Shown: positions 1 through 9,288, numbered from the stretch's first letter. The stretch: DNA of 64,000 nt from Roseateles_B flavus (GCF_039872765.1 NZ_JBDPZC010000004.1:1-64000), one strand, 5' to 3'. Numbers and translations: made by a program. The notes: a model not told the origin generated them from the sequence alone.

Positions 1-1
1 T

Positions 2-880
2 AGCGACGTGCTCCAGGGCGGTGCCGGCAACGACACGCTGGATGGTGGCTATGGCAGCGATACCTTCGTGTTCTCCTCCGGCTTCGGCCAGGACGTTCTG
101 AACCAGAACGATGGCAGCGCCGGACGCTGGGACGTGGTCAAGTTCACTGACCTGGCCAGCACGGACCTGAAGAGCTTCGAGCGCGTGGGAGCCCACCTCG
201 TGGTCACGTTCAAGTCGGGTGACAGCCTGACCTTGAGCAACTACTACAACAGCGACACCTGGTGGCAGGCGCGGATCAACCAGATCCAGTTCGCCGACGG
301 CGTGAACTGGGACCAGACAGCGATCCGGGCCAACACCGTGGCGCTGGTCAAGGGAAGCGCTGGTGACGACACGCTCAAGGCCACGGCCGGCTATGCCAAC
401 CGCATGCTCGGGGACGCGGGCAACGACTCGCTCACCGGCGACAGCGGCAAGGACACGCTGGACGGTGGCCTGGGCAATGACCTGCTCACCGGCGGTGCAG
501 GCGCTGACACCTATGTCTTCGACAGGGGCTATGGCAGCGACCGCATCGCGGAGAACGACGCCACGGCAGGGGTGAAGGATGTGGTCCAGCTGGGCGCAGA
601 CCTGGCTGCCACCGACCTGACCTTCAGCCGCAGCGGCAACCACCTCGTGGCCTCGGTCAATGGTTCGACGGACAGCCTGACCGTGCAGGACTGGTACCTC
701 AACGCGGCCAACCAGGTCGAGGAGTTCCGGTTTGCCAATGGCGACGTGCTGACCAACACCCAGGTCCAGGCGCTGGTGTCGGCCATGGCAGGTTTCTCCA
801 GCAGCCCGGCGGTGCACTTCGAGGGCGACAGGCCCGCGCTGCATCAGCTGCCACAGCTGGGGGTCTCGACCATGGCGTGA
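2..880 (+). CDS. RTX-type calcium-binding repeat protein, C-terminal part (5' truncated by window)
   Basis: The reading frame is open from the window edge, so the N-terminus lies upstream. The visible 290 or so residues contain glycine/aspartate nonapeptide repeats (GGAGNDTLDGG near the edge and a second set about residues 135-160 with GNDSLTGDSG and LDGGLGNDLLTGGAGADT). Two regions of the haemolysin-type calcium-binding-related kind follow the repeat sets (FGQDVLNQND and YGSDRIAENDA motifs). Such repeats bind Ca2+ in a parallel beta roll and are typical of proteins exported by type I secretion with an uncleaved C-terminal signal. The effector or enzymatic part is outside the window, so toxin, protease, lipase or adhesin cannot be told apart. 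No secretion genes are visible downstream. Confidence 0.85.
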   Translation, partial: SDVLQGGAGNDTLDGGYGSDTFVFSSGFGQDVLNQNDGSAGRWDVVKFTDLASTDLKSFERVGAHLVVTFKSGDSLTLSNYYNSDTWWQARINQIQFADGVNWDQTAIRANTVALVKGSAGDDTLKATAGYANRMLGDAGNDSLTGDSGKDTLDGGLGNDLLTGGAGADTYVFDRGYGSDRIAENDATAGVKDVVQLGADLAATDLTFSRSGNHLVASVNGSTDSLTVQDWYLNAANQVEEFRFANGDVLTNTQVQALVSAMAGFSSSPAVHFEGDRPALHQLPQLGVSTMA

Positions 881-889
881 TGCGTTCAT

Positions 890-913
890 GCCGGCCGCTG
901 AGCTGCGGCCGGC
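890..913 (+). other. Perfect hairpin downstream of the RTX gene
   Basis: GCCGGCCGC and GCGGCCGGC form a perfect 9-bp stem around a 6-nt loop, starting 9 nt after the RTX stop codon. No T-tract follows, so it is more likely an mRNA 3' structure than the terminator itself. Confidence 0.5.
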
Positions 914-943
914 CTGCACTCCGTCCCGGCCCTGGCCGGTTTG

Positions 944-973
944 AAATGGCCCGTCAAGGGCCATTTCCTTTTT
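944..973 (+). terminator. Rho-independent terminator of the RTX gene
   Basis: AAATGGCCC and GGGCCATTT form a 9-bp stem with loop GTCAA, followed by CCTTTTT. It lies about 65 bp after the RTX stop and before the TetR gene, so it probably ends RTX transcription. Confidence 0.75.
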
Positions 974-1013
974 CGGCGCCGGCGTGCGTGCCTGCTCGCA
1001 TAGACTCCCGCCC

Positions 1014-1658
1014 ATGCCCACCCCCCGCCCCGCCGCCCCCGACCTCGAAGTGAAGAAGGCCCCCACCCAGGCCCGGGCGGTGGAGACCTACGAGCGCATC
1101 CTCGCGGCCTGTGCGGATCTGCTGGGCGAGGTGGGCATCGAGCGGCTGTCGACCAATCTGGTCTGCCAGCGGGCGGGTATCTCGCCGCCGGCGCTGTACC
1201 AGTACTTCCCGAACAAGTACGCCATCCTCCACGAGCTGGGCACGCGGCTGATGCAGGTGCAGAACGAGCTGCTGATGCCCTGGGCCGTGCCGGCCACCTT
1301 CCAGCTGCCGGAGCCGGAGTTCGCGGCCAGCGTGGCCGAGCTCTTCCTGAAGACCCTGGCCCTCACCGAGCGCATGCCGGCCGGCGTGTGGGTGACGCGG
1401 GCGCTGCGGGCCGTGCCCTCGCTGCAGTCGGTGCGCAACCTCTCGCATGACCAGGTGACGGACCTGCTGCTGCTGCCCTTCATGAGCGCCCATCCCGGGG
1501 CCGACGCCGCCCGGGCCAAGCTGACCATACGCCTGGCCATCGACGCCCTGTATGCCGCCCAGGAGCTGCTGTTCGACGATCCGAGCCTGGACGCCGAAGC
1601 CGTGGCCCTCGTCATGTCGGAGATGGTGGCCGCCCAGCTCTGCCGCCTGCGCGGCTGA
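1014..1658 (+). CDS. TetR/AcrR family transcriptional regulator
   Basis: A 214-residue protein with an N-terminal TetR helix-turn-helix: RAVETYERILAACADLL, then LVCQRAGISPPALYQYFPNK, the usual recognition-helix signature, at about residues 20-75. The C-terminal two thirds is helical and presumably binds an unknown ligand; its sequence does not identify the effector. ATG 1014 was preferred to GTG 984 because it gives the normal TetR N-terminal length. The gene is followed 140 bp later by a c-di-GMP enzyme on the same strand. Whether it regulates that gene or itself is unknown, and no clear operator palindrome was seen. Confidence 0.85.
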   Translation: MPTPRPAAPDLEVKKAPTQARAVETYERILAACADLLGEVGIERLSTNLVCQRAGISPPALYQYFPNKYAILHELGTRLMQVQNELLMPWAVPATFQLPEPEFAASVAELFLKTLALTERMPAGVWVTRALRAVPSLQSVRNLSHDQVTDLLLLPFMSAHPGADAARAKLTIRLAIDALYAAQELLFDDPSLDAEAVALVMSEMVAAQLCRLRG

Positions 1659-1798
1659 GGTGTCGGCGCTCCGAGGCGCAAGTCGCTGACGCCGTGCTGT
1701 CTTGCCCAGTCCCGGGCACCGGCTATTGCCTGGTTCCAGCCGCTTCGTGAGACCATGGTCGCTCAAGTCATGACCCGACCGGTGGGAGGCTTCAGGCA

Positions 1799-4700
1799 AT
1801 GACGGGATGGTTCAGGCGTGCGCTCGGGGCGTCGCCGGTGCAGGCGCGCCACGCAGGACTGGTCTGTCTGGCCTACCTTGCCTTCGCCCTACTTTGGATC
1901 TTCTTCTCGGACCGTGCGCTGGAGCTGCTGGTCGACGAGCCGCAGCGTCTCGCCGCCGCCACAGCCAAGGGCTTCTTCTTCGTCTTCGTGACGGCCGCCC
2001 TGCTGTACCTGGCCCTGCGCACCGTGCCCATGATCGGGGCACAGGAACGCGAGACCTCCTGGGCGATGCGGGCCGGCGCGCAGTCCGCGGTGCCCTGGTA
2101 CCTGCTGGCTCTGGTGCTGAGCCTGTCGGCGATGGGGGCGTACCTGGCCCTGGGCCCCGCGCTGGACGGGCGGCTTCTGGTGGGCCTCTTCATGCTGCCG
2201 GTGATGCTCAGCGCCATGCTAGGCGGCCTGGGGCCGGGCCTCTTCGCGACCCTCACGTCCCTGCTGGCCGCCCTGCTGACCCTGTGGAAGCTGCGCGGAG
2301 GCTGGGCCCAGTTGCAGGCGCTGGACGGGCTGCAGCTGATGTTCCTGCTGGGCAACAACCTGGCCGTGAGCCTCCTGGCGGGGCGCCTGCGCGCCAGCCT
2401 GCAGGCCATGGCGGCCAACCGTCAGCTGCTGGCCGCGGTGGTGGACGGCACCACCGACGCCGTCTTCGTGAAGGACGCGCAGGGCCGCTACCTGATGGTC
2501 AACGAGGCCGCCGCGGGCTTCGTGGGCCTGCCCCGCGACGCCATCCAGGGGCGCACGGATGCCGACATCTTCCCGGCGGAGTCTGCCCGCATGATCCGCG
2601 CCCGGGACGAGGCGGTCATGGCCGCGGGCCTGACCAGCAACCATGAGGAGTCCTTGCGCACCCAGGCGGGCGAGGCCCTGGTCTTCCATGTGACCAAGGG
2701 GCCCTGGCGCGATGAGGCCGGTGCGGTGCGCGGGCTGTTCGGTATCTCGCGGGACGTCAGCGGCGAGGCGCGTCGTGAGCAGGCCCTGAGCGAGGCGGCC
2801 GCCGCCATGCGGGAGGCCCAGGCGCTGGCCCATGTGGGCAACTGGTCCTGGGACGTGGCCCGGGACCAGCACCAATGGTCGGCGGAAGTCTTCCGCATCT
2901 ACGGGCGGGACCCGGCACTGGGGCCTGCCGTCGTGCCGGAGGTATCCCACTACTTCACGCCCCAGGGATGGGCGGCCATCGAGGCCGCGGTGCGCCGTGC
3001 GCTCTCGGACGGCACGCCCTATGAGGTGGACGCCGAAGTCCTGAGACCGGACGGCAGCCGGACCTGGATCACCGCCCGCGGGCGGGCGATTCTCGACGAG
3101 GACGGCGCGGTGATCCGCCTGGTCGGCACGGTGCAGGACATCGGCGATCGCAAGCGCGCCGAGCTGGCCCTGGCGCTGCGCGAGGCCCAGCTCAGCCGCG
3201 TGCTCGAAGGCTCGGACCTCGGCTACTGGGACTGGAACGTGCAGACCAACGAGTTCCAGGTCAGCGCGCGCTGGGAGACCATGCTGGGCTACGAGCCGGG
3301 CGAGGTCGACGTCTCGGTGGAGCACTGGCCCCGGCTGGTGCATCCCGACGACTTCCCGCAGGTGATGGTCTCCGTGCAGCAGCACCTGGCCGGCGAGACG
3401 CACGCCCACGAGATGGAGATGCGCTGCCGCACCAGGGAGGGCGAATGGCGCTGGATCCGCACCTCGGGCCGCGTGGTCAGCCGCGATGCCGAGGGCCGGC
3501 CGTTGATGATGTCAGGCACGCACACCGACATCACCGAGCGCAAGCAGCTGGAGCTGGCGCTGCGGGAGGCCGCCATGGTCTTCGACAGCAGCCTGGAGGG
3601 CATCATGATGGTGGACCCCCAGATGCGCATCACCAAGGTCAACGCCGCCTTCTGCCACATCACCGGCTACAGCGCGGAGGAGGCGCAGGGACAGAGCCCC
3701 CGGATGCTGTCCTCCGGCCGCCAGGGCCCCGAGTTCTACCGCGAGATGTGGCGCAGCCTCGCCGCGCACGACGTCTGGCGCGGCGAGATCTGGAACCGCC
3801 GCCGCAACGGCGAGATCTATGCCGAGCTGCTGACCATCTCCTGCGTGCGCGACGCCAAGGGCGTGGTGCAGCACTACATCGGCGTGTTCTCCGACATCAG
3901 CCAGATCAAGAGCCACGAGGCCGAGCTGCACCGCATCGCCCATTTCGACCCGCTCACCGGCGTGCCCAACCGCCGCCTGCTGGTGGACCGCCTGCACCAG
4001 GCCCTGGCGCGCGCCGCCCGCAGCGAGAGCAGCCTGGCCGTCTGCTTCCTGGACCTGGACGGTTTCAAGGTCGTCAACGACGCCCATGGCCATGCCGTGG
4101 GCGACCGGCTGCTGATCGAGGTGACGCAGCGCATGACCCAGGTGCTGCGCGCCGAAGACACCCTGGCCCGGCTGGGCGGCGACGAATTCGTGATCCTGCT
4201 CACCGACATCAGCAGCGAGCTGGACTGCACCCTGGTGCTGGACCGCCTGCTGCAGACGGTCCAGCAGCCCCTGCGCATCGAGGGCCTGGAGCTGCGGGTG
4301 ACGGTGAGCATCGGCGTGAGCCTCTTCCCGAATGACAACGCCGATGCCGACACCCTGATGCGCCACGCCGACCAGGCCATGTACCTGGCCAAGGAAGCCG
4401 GCAAGAACCGCTACCAGCTCTTCGACCCGGTCAGCGACCGCCGCGCCCAGTCCCACCGCGAGTTCCTGCTGCGCCTGCAGCAGGCCCTGGAGGCGCGCGA
4501 GTTCGTGCTGCACTACCAGCCCAAGGTGGACCTGGTGGACGGCCGCCTGCTGGGCGTGGAGGCCCTGATCCGCTGGAACTGCCCGGGCCGCGGCCTGGTG
4601 CCGCCGGGTGAATTCCTGCCCCAGCTGCAGTCCAGCAGCCTGGAGCTGGCCGTGGGCGAGTGGGTGATCGAGGAGGCGCTGAGCCAGGCCCAGCGCTGGC

Positions 4701-5287
4701 GCGAGCAGGGCCTGGACCTGCGGGTGAGCGTGAACGTCAGCGCGGCCCATCTGCAGCAGCCCGATTTCCACGACAAGCTGGCCGAGGCCCTGCAGCGCCA
4801 TCCGGGCCAGCCGCCCCGGCAGTTCGAGCTGGAGGTGCTGGAGACGGCGCAGATCGAGGACATGGACGCGGCCGTCGCCATCCTGAAGCGCTGCGGCGAT
4901 CTGGGCGTGCGCTTCGCGCTGGACGATTTCGGCACCGGCTACTCCTCGCTCACCTACCTGCGCAAGCTGCCGGTGCAGACCCTCAAGATCGACCAGAGCT
5001 TCGTGCGCGGCATGCTGGGCAATGCCGATGACATGGGCATCGTGGAGGGCGTGATCCGCATGGCCCGTGCCTTCCGCATGGACGTGGTGGCCGAGGGCGT
5101 CGAGACCCTGGAGCATGGCCGCATCCTGCTGCAGCTGGGCTGCCGGCTGATGCAGGGCTACGGCATCGGGCGGCCCATGCCGGCGGACGCGCTGGCCGGC
5201 TGGCTGCTGAACTGGCAGCTCGAGGCGCCCTGGCTGTCGCTGCAGGCCCTGCCTTCCCGCCTGGAGGCCGTTGACCCGCTAGCATGA
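1799..5287 (+). CDS. Membrane-anchored multi-PAS GGDEF/EAL c-di-GMP turnover protein
   Basis: A 1162-residue inner-membrane sensor enzyme. About five hydrophobic segments occupy residues 20-195. Four PAS-type sensor domains follow at roughly 208-330, 338-450, 460-585 and 590-700, with PAC-type ends such as GISRDVSG and GTVQDIGDRKRAE. The GGDEF domain keeps RLGGDEF near residue 796, so diguanylate cyclase activity is possible. The EAL domain keeps GVEALIRW near residue 919 and DDFGTGYSSL with a following KIDQSFV, so phosphodiesterase activity is also possible. Which activity dominates cannot be read from sequence. The ATG is preceded by GGGAGG at 1783-1788. The stop overlaps the next gene by ATGA, which implies translational coupling with the AsmA-like protein. 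Confidence 0.93.
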   Translation: MTGWFRRALGASPVQARHAGLVCLAYLAFALLWIFFSDRALELLVDEPQRLAAATAKGFFFVFVTAALLYLALRTVPMIGAQERETSWAMRAGAQSAVPWYLLALVLSLSAMGAYLALGPALDGRLLVGLFMLPVMLSAMLGGLGPGLFATLTSLLAALLTLWKLRGGWAQLQALDGLQLMFLLGNNLAVSLLAGRLRASLQAMAANRQLLAAVVDGTTDAVFVKDAQGRYLMVNEAAAGFVGLPRDAIQGRTDADIFPAESARMIRARDEAVMAAGLTSNHEESLRTQAGEALVFHVTKGPWRDEAGAVRGLFGISRDVSGEARREQALSEAAAAMREAQALAHVGNWSWDVARDQHQWSAEVFRIYGRDPALGPAVVPEVSHYFTPQGWAAIEAAVRRALSDGTPYEVDAEVLRPDGSRTWITARGRAILDEDGAVIRLVGTVQDIGDRKRAELALALREAQLSRVLEGSDLGYWDWNVQTNEFQVSARWETMLGYEPGEVDVSVEHWPRLVHPDDFPQVMVSVQQHLAGETHAHEMEMRCRTREGEWRWIRTSGRVVSRDAEGRPLMMSGTHTDITERKQLELALREAAMVFDSSLEGIMMVDPQMRITKVNAAFCHITGYSAEEAQGQSPRMLSSGRQGPEFYREMWRSLAAHDVWRGEIWNRRRNGEIYAELLTISCVRDAKGVVQHYIGVFSDISQIKSHEAELHRIAHFDPLTGVPNRRLLVDRLHQALARAARSESSLAVCFLDLDGFKVVNDAHGHAVGDRLLIEVTQRMTQVLRAEDTLARLGGDEFVILLTDISSELDCTLVLDRLLQTVQQPLRIEGLELRVTVSIGVSLFPNDNADADTLMRHADQAMYLAKEAGKNRYQLFDPVSDRRAQSHREFLLRLQQALEAREFVLHYQPKVDLVDGRLLGVEALIRWNCPGRGLVPPGEFLPQLQSSSLELAVGEWVIEEALSQAQRWREQGLDLRVSVNVSAAHLQQPDFHDKLAEALQRHPGQPPRQFELEVLETAQIEDMDAAVAILKRCGDLGVRFALDDFGTGYSSLTYLRKLPVQTLKIDQSFVRGMLGNADDMGIVEGVIRMARAFRMDVVAEGVETLEHGRILLQLGCRLMQGYGIGRPMPADALAGWLLNWQLEAPWLSLQALPSRLEAVDPLA

Positions 5288-6063
5288 GCGCCAGTGACAG
5301 CAACGGCCGCGACGCGCGAGGTATGAGCTTGAAGAAATGGATCCTGGGCGGCTTCGCCCTGCTGGTGCTGCTGGCCCTGGCGATCGCGGCAGGCCTTTGG
5401 TGGCTGCATGGCAACCTGGACCGCCTGGTGCACCGGGCCATCGTGGAGCAAGGCAGCGCCCTGATCGGTGCCCCCATCGAGCTGCAGGGCGTGCACATCG
5501 ACCCGCGCACCGGTGCCGGCGAGCTGCGCGGCCTGCTGATCGGCAATCCGCCAGGCTTCAGGACACCGCACCTGCTGCAGGTCCGGCGGGTGCGGGTGCA
5601 GGTGGACGTCAGCACGCTCACGCAGCCGGTGGTCCTGATCAACGCCGTGGAGATCGAGGCGCCGGACGTGATCTACGAGAAGGGCGCCACCCAGACCAAT
5701 ATCGAGGCGCTGCAGACCCATCTGGCGCGCCAGCTGCAGAGCGGGGCGCCGCAGCCCTCGGCCTCAGGCGCCGCGCCGAAGAAGTTCATCGTCGAGCGCT
5801 TCCAGCTGCTGCGGCCCCAGGCCCAGGCCAGCGCGGCCTTCATGCAGGGGCGCACGGTGAGCCTCAAGTTGCCGGAGATGGACCTGCGCGATCTCGGCCG
5901 TGCCGAGGGCGGGCTGAGCGGCGGCGAGCTGGGCGCCCAGGTGGCCCGGGCCCTGCAGCAGCGGCTCAAGGCCTCATTCTTCTTTGACCGCGCCCTGGAG
6001 TCCACCGGCGAGACCGCGCGCCAGGCCGGCGAGGCCCTGGGCAAGCTCTTCAAGAAGCGCTGA
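5284..6063 (+). CDS. AsmA-like single-pass membrane protein of unknown function
   Basis: A 259-residue protein with one strong N-terminal membrane anchor (WILGGFALLVLLALAIAAGL) and a soluble periplasmic part. The segment after the anchor (IVEQGSALIGAPIELQGVHI, then RGLLIGNPPGF) resembles the start of AsmA/DUF748-type proteins, and beta-rich segments follow. It is much shorter than true AsmA (about 600 residues). The ATG lies inside the stop of the upstream GGDEF/EAL gene (ATGA overlap). A second ATG at 5323, just before the anchor, is an alternative start. The coupling suggests a partner of, or co-regulation with, the c-di-GMP enzyme, but no direct evidence exists. The gene converges on matB. 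Confidence 0.6.
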   Translation: MSASDSNGRDARGMSLKKWILGGFALLVLLALAIAAGLWWLHGNLDRLVHRAIVEQGSALIGAPIELQGVHIDPRTGAGELRGLLIGNPPGFRTPHLLQVRRVRVQVDVSTLTQPVVLINAVEIEAPDVIYEKGATQTNIEALQTHLARQLQSGAPQPSASGAAPKKFIVERFQLLRPQAQASAAFMQGRTVSLKLPEMDLRDLGRAEGGLSGGELGAQVARALQQRLKASFFFDRALESTGETARQAGEALGKLFKKR

Positions 6064-6087
6064 GCGCCTGGCGCCGGCAGCGCGGGG

Positions 6088-7638
6088 TCAGGTCTTGCTG
6101 AACAGGGCCTGGTGCTGCGCGCGCAGCAGGTTCTTCTGCACCTTGCCCATGGCATTGCGCGGCAGCTCGGACTGCACGAACACGGCCTTGGGCACCTTGA
6201 AGTTGGCGATGCGGGCCTTCAGCGCGTCGATCAGGGCCTGCGGCTCGGGCGGCCGGCCGGGGCGCGGCACGACGATCGCGATCACGCCCTCGCCGAAGTC
6301 CGGGTGGGGCACGCCCACCACGGCGGACTCCAGCACGCCGGGCAGCTCGTTGAGAAAGCCCTCGACCTCAGCCGGGTAGACGTTGTAGCCGCCGGTGATG
6401 ATGAGGTCCTTGCTGCGGCCCACGATGCGCACATAGCCCGCGGCGTCCTGCTGGCCGACGTCACCGGTCTTGAACCAGCCGTCGGCGCTGAACTCCTCGG
6501 CCGTCTTCTCGGGCATGCGCCAGTAGCCGGCGAAGACATTGGGGCCGCGCACCTGGATGTGGCCGATCTCGCCGGGCGCGCAGGGCCGACCGGCGTCGTC
6601 GACGATGCGCAGGCCCACGCCGGGCAGGGCCGGCCCCACGGTGCCGCCGACGCGCTCGCCGCCCTCCCAGGGGTTGGACGTCAGCATGATGGTCTCGCTC
6701 ATGCCGTAGCGTTCCAGGATGGTGTGGCCGGTGCGCTGCTGCCAGTCGCGGAAGGTCTCGATCAACAGGGGCGCGGAGCCGCTGATGAAGAGCCGCATGT
6801 GGGCGCAGGCCTCGCGCGTGAGCGAGGCCTCGGCGAGCAGGCGGACATAGAGCGTGGGCACGCCCATGAAGACGGTGGCCTCGGGCAGGCGCTGGATCAC
6901 GGCGCGCGGCTCGAATCGGCTGAACCAGATCATCTTGCTGCCATTGAGCAGGGCGCCGTGCGAGGCCACGAAGAGCCCGTGCACATGGAAGATGGGCAGG
7001 GCGTGGATCAGCACATCCCCCGTGCGCCAGCCCCAGGCCTGCTGCAGCACGCGGGCGTTGGAGAGCAGGTTGCCATGGCTCAGCATGGCGCCCTTGCTGC
7101 GGCCGGTGGTGCCGCTGGTGTAGAGGATGGCGGCCAGGTCGCCGGCCTGCCTGGCCACCGGCGTGTGCACGTCGCTCATCTGCGAGGCCCGGTCCAGCAG
7201 GGTGCCGGTGCGGTCCTCGTTGAGGGTGAAGACCCGCTGCGTGCCGGCCAGGAAGGCCAGCTTGGACACCCAACCGAAATGCCGCCCGGCGCAGACCACC
7301 ACGGCCGGCTCCGCGTTGCCGATGAAGTACTCGAGCTCCGCGGCCTGGTAGGCGGTGTTGAGCGGCAGGTAGACGTGGCCGGCGCGCAGCACGGCCAGGT
7401 AGAGCATCAGGGCCTCGACGCTCTTCTCGGTCTGCACGGCGATGCGGCTGGCGGGCGGCAGGTCCAGCGAGTCCAGCAGATTGGCCATCATGGCCGTGCC
7501 ACGCTCCAGGTCCCGCCAGCTGTAGCGGAGGTGCTCGCCGTCGGCGCATTCGATGGCGCAGGCGTCCAGGTCCGCGGGGAAGGCGGCGCGCAGGGCGCTG
7601 AAGAGGTTGGCGTTGTCCGAAGGGGCGGCGGTACTCAT
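6088..7638 (-). CDS. matB: Malonyl-CoA synthetase (malonate-CoA ligase), ANL superfamily
   Basis: A 516-residue acyl-CoA synthetase that would activate malonate with ATP and CoA to malonyl-CoA in the cytoplasm. The AMP-binding loop YTSGTTGRSKGAMLS is near residue 171, ERYGMSETIMLTSNP near 307, and the C-terminal ANL core FKTGDVGQQDAAGYVRIVG is followed by the catalytic-lysine tail ELPRNAMGKVQKNLLR. The ERYGMSET block and surrounding GVPTLYVRLL match MatB rather than acetyl- or long-chain synthetases. ATG 7638 was chosen over an upstream extension because homology starts there. It is divergent from a sigma-54 activator gene 147 bp away, which probably regulates it. Acetoacetyl- or other short-chain ligase activity remains possible. 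Confidence 0.85.
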   Translation of the reverse strand: MSTAAPSDNANLFSALRAAFPADLDACAIECADGEHLRYSWRDLERGTAMMANLLDSLDLPPASRIAVQTEKSVEALMLYLAVLRAGHVYLPLNTAYQAAELEYFIGNAEPAVVVCAGRHFGWVSKLAFLAGTQRVFTLNEDRTGTLLDRASQMSDVHTPVARQAGDLAAILYTSGTTGRSKGAMLSHGNLLSNARVLQQAWGWRTGDVLIHALPIFHVHGLFVASHGALLNGSKMIWFSRFEPRAVIQRLPEATVFMGVPTLYVRLLAEASLTREACAHMRLFISGSAPLLIETFRDWQQRTGHTILERYGMSETIMLTSNPWEGGERVGGTVGPALPGVGLRIVDDAGRPCAPGEIGHIQVRGPNVFAGYWRMPEKTAEEFSADGWFKTGDVGQQDAAGYVRIVGRSKDLIITGGYNVYPAEVEGFLNELPGVLESAVVGVPHPDFGEGVIAIVVPRPGRPPEPQALIDALKARIANFKVPKAVFVQSELPRNAMGKVQKNLLRAQHQALFSKT

Positions 7639-7664
7639 GGGGCGGCATTGTGCAACGGGCGCCC

Positions 7665-7678
7665 GGCACCTGCCTTGC
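7665..7678 (+). promoter_or_regulatory. Candidate sigma-54 -24/-12 promoter before the activator gene
   Basis: GGCACCTGCCTTGC has the invariant GG, exactly 10 bases, then GC, as in the TGGCAC-N5-TTGCA consensus. It points toward the sigma-54 activator gene, whose ATG is 107 bp downstream, which would suggest autoregulation. No comparably good site points toward matB. Chance matches are not negligible at this GC content. Confidence 0.35.
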
Positions 7679-7785
7679 CCTGGCGCAGCGGCCGGCCGGG
7701 TAAACCCCGTGCCCGCCGGCCCCGTCAAGCGCCGGAGCGGGCGCTACAGTCCCCCGCTGGTCCCGTTGCAGCAGTACCGCACCCG

Positions 7786-9282
7786 ATGAACCTGCCCCTT
7801 CTGCCCCAAGACGCCGATGGCGTGCTGCGCCTCGCCGCGCAGTCCATGTTCGAGGTCTTCGCCCAGGCGGTGGAGGGCATGATGGTGGTGGACCGCCAGC
7901 ACCGCATCGTCTGGATCTCCGACGGCTACAAGCGCTTCCTGCCCGCCCTGGGCTTTGGCGACGAGACCGAGTTCGTGGGCCGCCGCGTCGAGGAGGTGGT
8001 GCCCAACACCCTGATGGCCCAGGTGGTGGACCAGGGCCAGCCCATGCTGGTGGACCTGCTGACCAACAAGGCCGGCACTTTCCTGGTCAGCCGCCTGCCC
8101 CTGCGTGACGATTCCGGCGCGGTGATCGGCGCGGTGGGCATGGTCCTGCTGGACCATCCCGAGACCACCATGCAGCCGCTGATCGCCAAGTTCAGCCGCC
8201 TGCAGCAGGAGCTGGACGAGACCCGCCGCCAGCTGGCCGCCGAGCAGGTGCGCAACCGCCGGCCCAAGTACAGCATCGCCAGCTTCGTGGGCAGCAGCGG
8301 ACCCGCGCTGGAGATCAAGCGCCAGGCGCGCCGCGCGGCCCTGTCAGACGCCACCGTGCTGCTGCTGGGCGAGACCGGCACCGGCAAGGAGCTGCTGGCC
8401 CACGCCATCCACACGGCCTCGCCGCGCGCGGCCAAGCCGCTGGTGAGCCTCAACATCGCCGCCGTGCCCGAGACCCTGCTGGAGGCCGAGTTCTTCGGCG
8501 TGGCGCCGGGCGCCTACACCGGCGCCGACCGCAAGGGCCGCGAGGGCAAGTTCAAGCTGGCGGACGGCGGCACGCTGTTCCTGGACGAGATCGGCGACAT
8601 GCCCCTGCCGCTGCAGAGCAAGCTGCTGCGCGTGCTGCAGGAGCAGGAACTGGAGCCCCTGGGCAGCAATACCGTGATCCGCGTCGACGTGCGCGTGATC
8701 GCCGCCACCAGCCGCGACCTGCCGGCCATGGTGGCGCGCGGCGAGTTCCGCGCCGACCTCTTCTACCGGCTCAATGTGCTGCCCCTGCGCGTGCCGCCCC
8801 TGCGCGAGCGCCTGGACGACATCGAGGCCCTCGCCGAGGCCTTGCTGGAGGACATCGTCCGCCGCGCCGGCATGGCCTCGCGCAGCCTGGCGCCCGACGC
8901 CCTGGAGCTGCTGATGCGCCAGGCCTGGCCCGGCAACATCCGCGAGCTGCGCAATGTGCTGGAGCAGGCCTGCCTCATGGGGGACGAGATGCTGCTGCAG
9001 TCCGCGCAGCTGGCGCCTTATCTGAAGCATGCCGCCGGCGCCGCGGCACGCAGCGTGGCCGCCGCTCCCGGCGATCGTCCCGGGGCCGCGTTGCTGGCCG
9101 AGCCCAGCCCGGACGACCCGCGCCTGCTGCGCCCGCTGGCGGAGCAGATCGCCGAGCTGGAGCGCGCCGCCCTGCGCGCGGCCCTGCGCGCGACCGGCGG
9201 CAACAAGCTCGCCGCGGCCAAGCTGCTGCGCATGTCCCGCGCCTCGCTGTACGACAAGCTGCCGCTGCTCGGGGACGCCTGA
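7786..9282 (+). CDS. Sigma-54-dependent transcriptional activator (PAS, AAA+, Fis-type HTH)
   Basis: A 498-residue enhancer-binding protein. An N-terminal PAS domain (MMVVDRQHRIVWISDGYKRF, about residues 25-130) senses a signal. The AAA+ domain has Walker A GETGTGKE near residue 193, a sigma-54 contact loop in the accepted variant GAYTGA near 241, and Walker B LFLDEIGDMP. The C-terminus carries a Fis-like HTH (GGNKLAAAKLLRMSRASLYDKL). The N-terminus is a PAS domain rather than a phosphoacceptor domain, so control is probably by ligand or redox. The frame is open far upstream, antisense to matB, but homology begins at ATG 7786. Divergence from matB suggests it activates malonate use; it could also act on the sigma-54-type promoter of the ABC importer operon at 11285. 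Confidence 0.92.
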   Translation: MNLPLLPQDADGVLRLAAQSMFEVFAQAVEGMMVVDRQHRIVWISDGYKRFLPALGFGDETEFVGRRVEEVVPNTLMAQVVDQGQPMLVDLLTNKAGTFLVSRLPLRDDSGAVIGAVGMVLLDHPETTMQPLIAKFSRLQQELDETRRQLAAEQVRNRRPKYSIASFVGSSGPALEIKRQARRAALSDATVLLLGETGTGKELLAHAIHTASPRAAKPLVSLNIAAVPETLLEAEFFGVAPGAYTGADRKGREGKFKLADGGTLFLDEIGDMPLPLQSKLLRVLQEQELEPLGSNTVIRVDVRVIAATSRDLPAMVARGEFRADLFYRLNVLPLRVPPLRERLDDIEALAEALLEDIVRRAGMASRSLAPDALELLMRQAWPGNIRELRNVLEQACLMGDEMLLQSAQLAPYLKHAAGAAARSVAAAPGDRPGAALLAEPSPDDPRLLRPLAEQIAELERAALRAALRATGGNKLAAAKLLRMSRASLYDKLPLLGDA

Positions 9283-9288
9283 TGGCGC

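Noticed and set aside
6112..7785. Open frame continuing about 558 codons upstream of the sigma-54 activator
   Set aside because: It is antisense to matB; activator homology begins at 7786, where a PAS domain starts.
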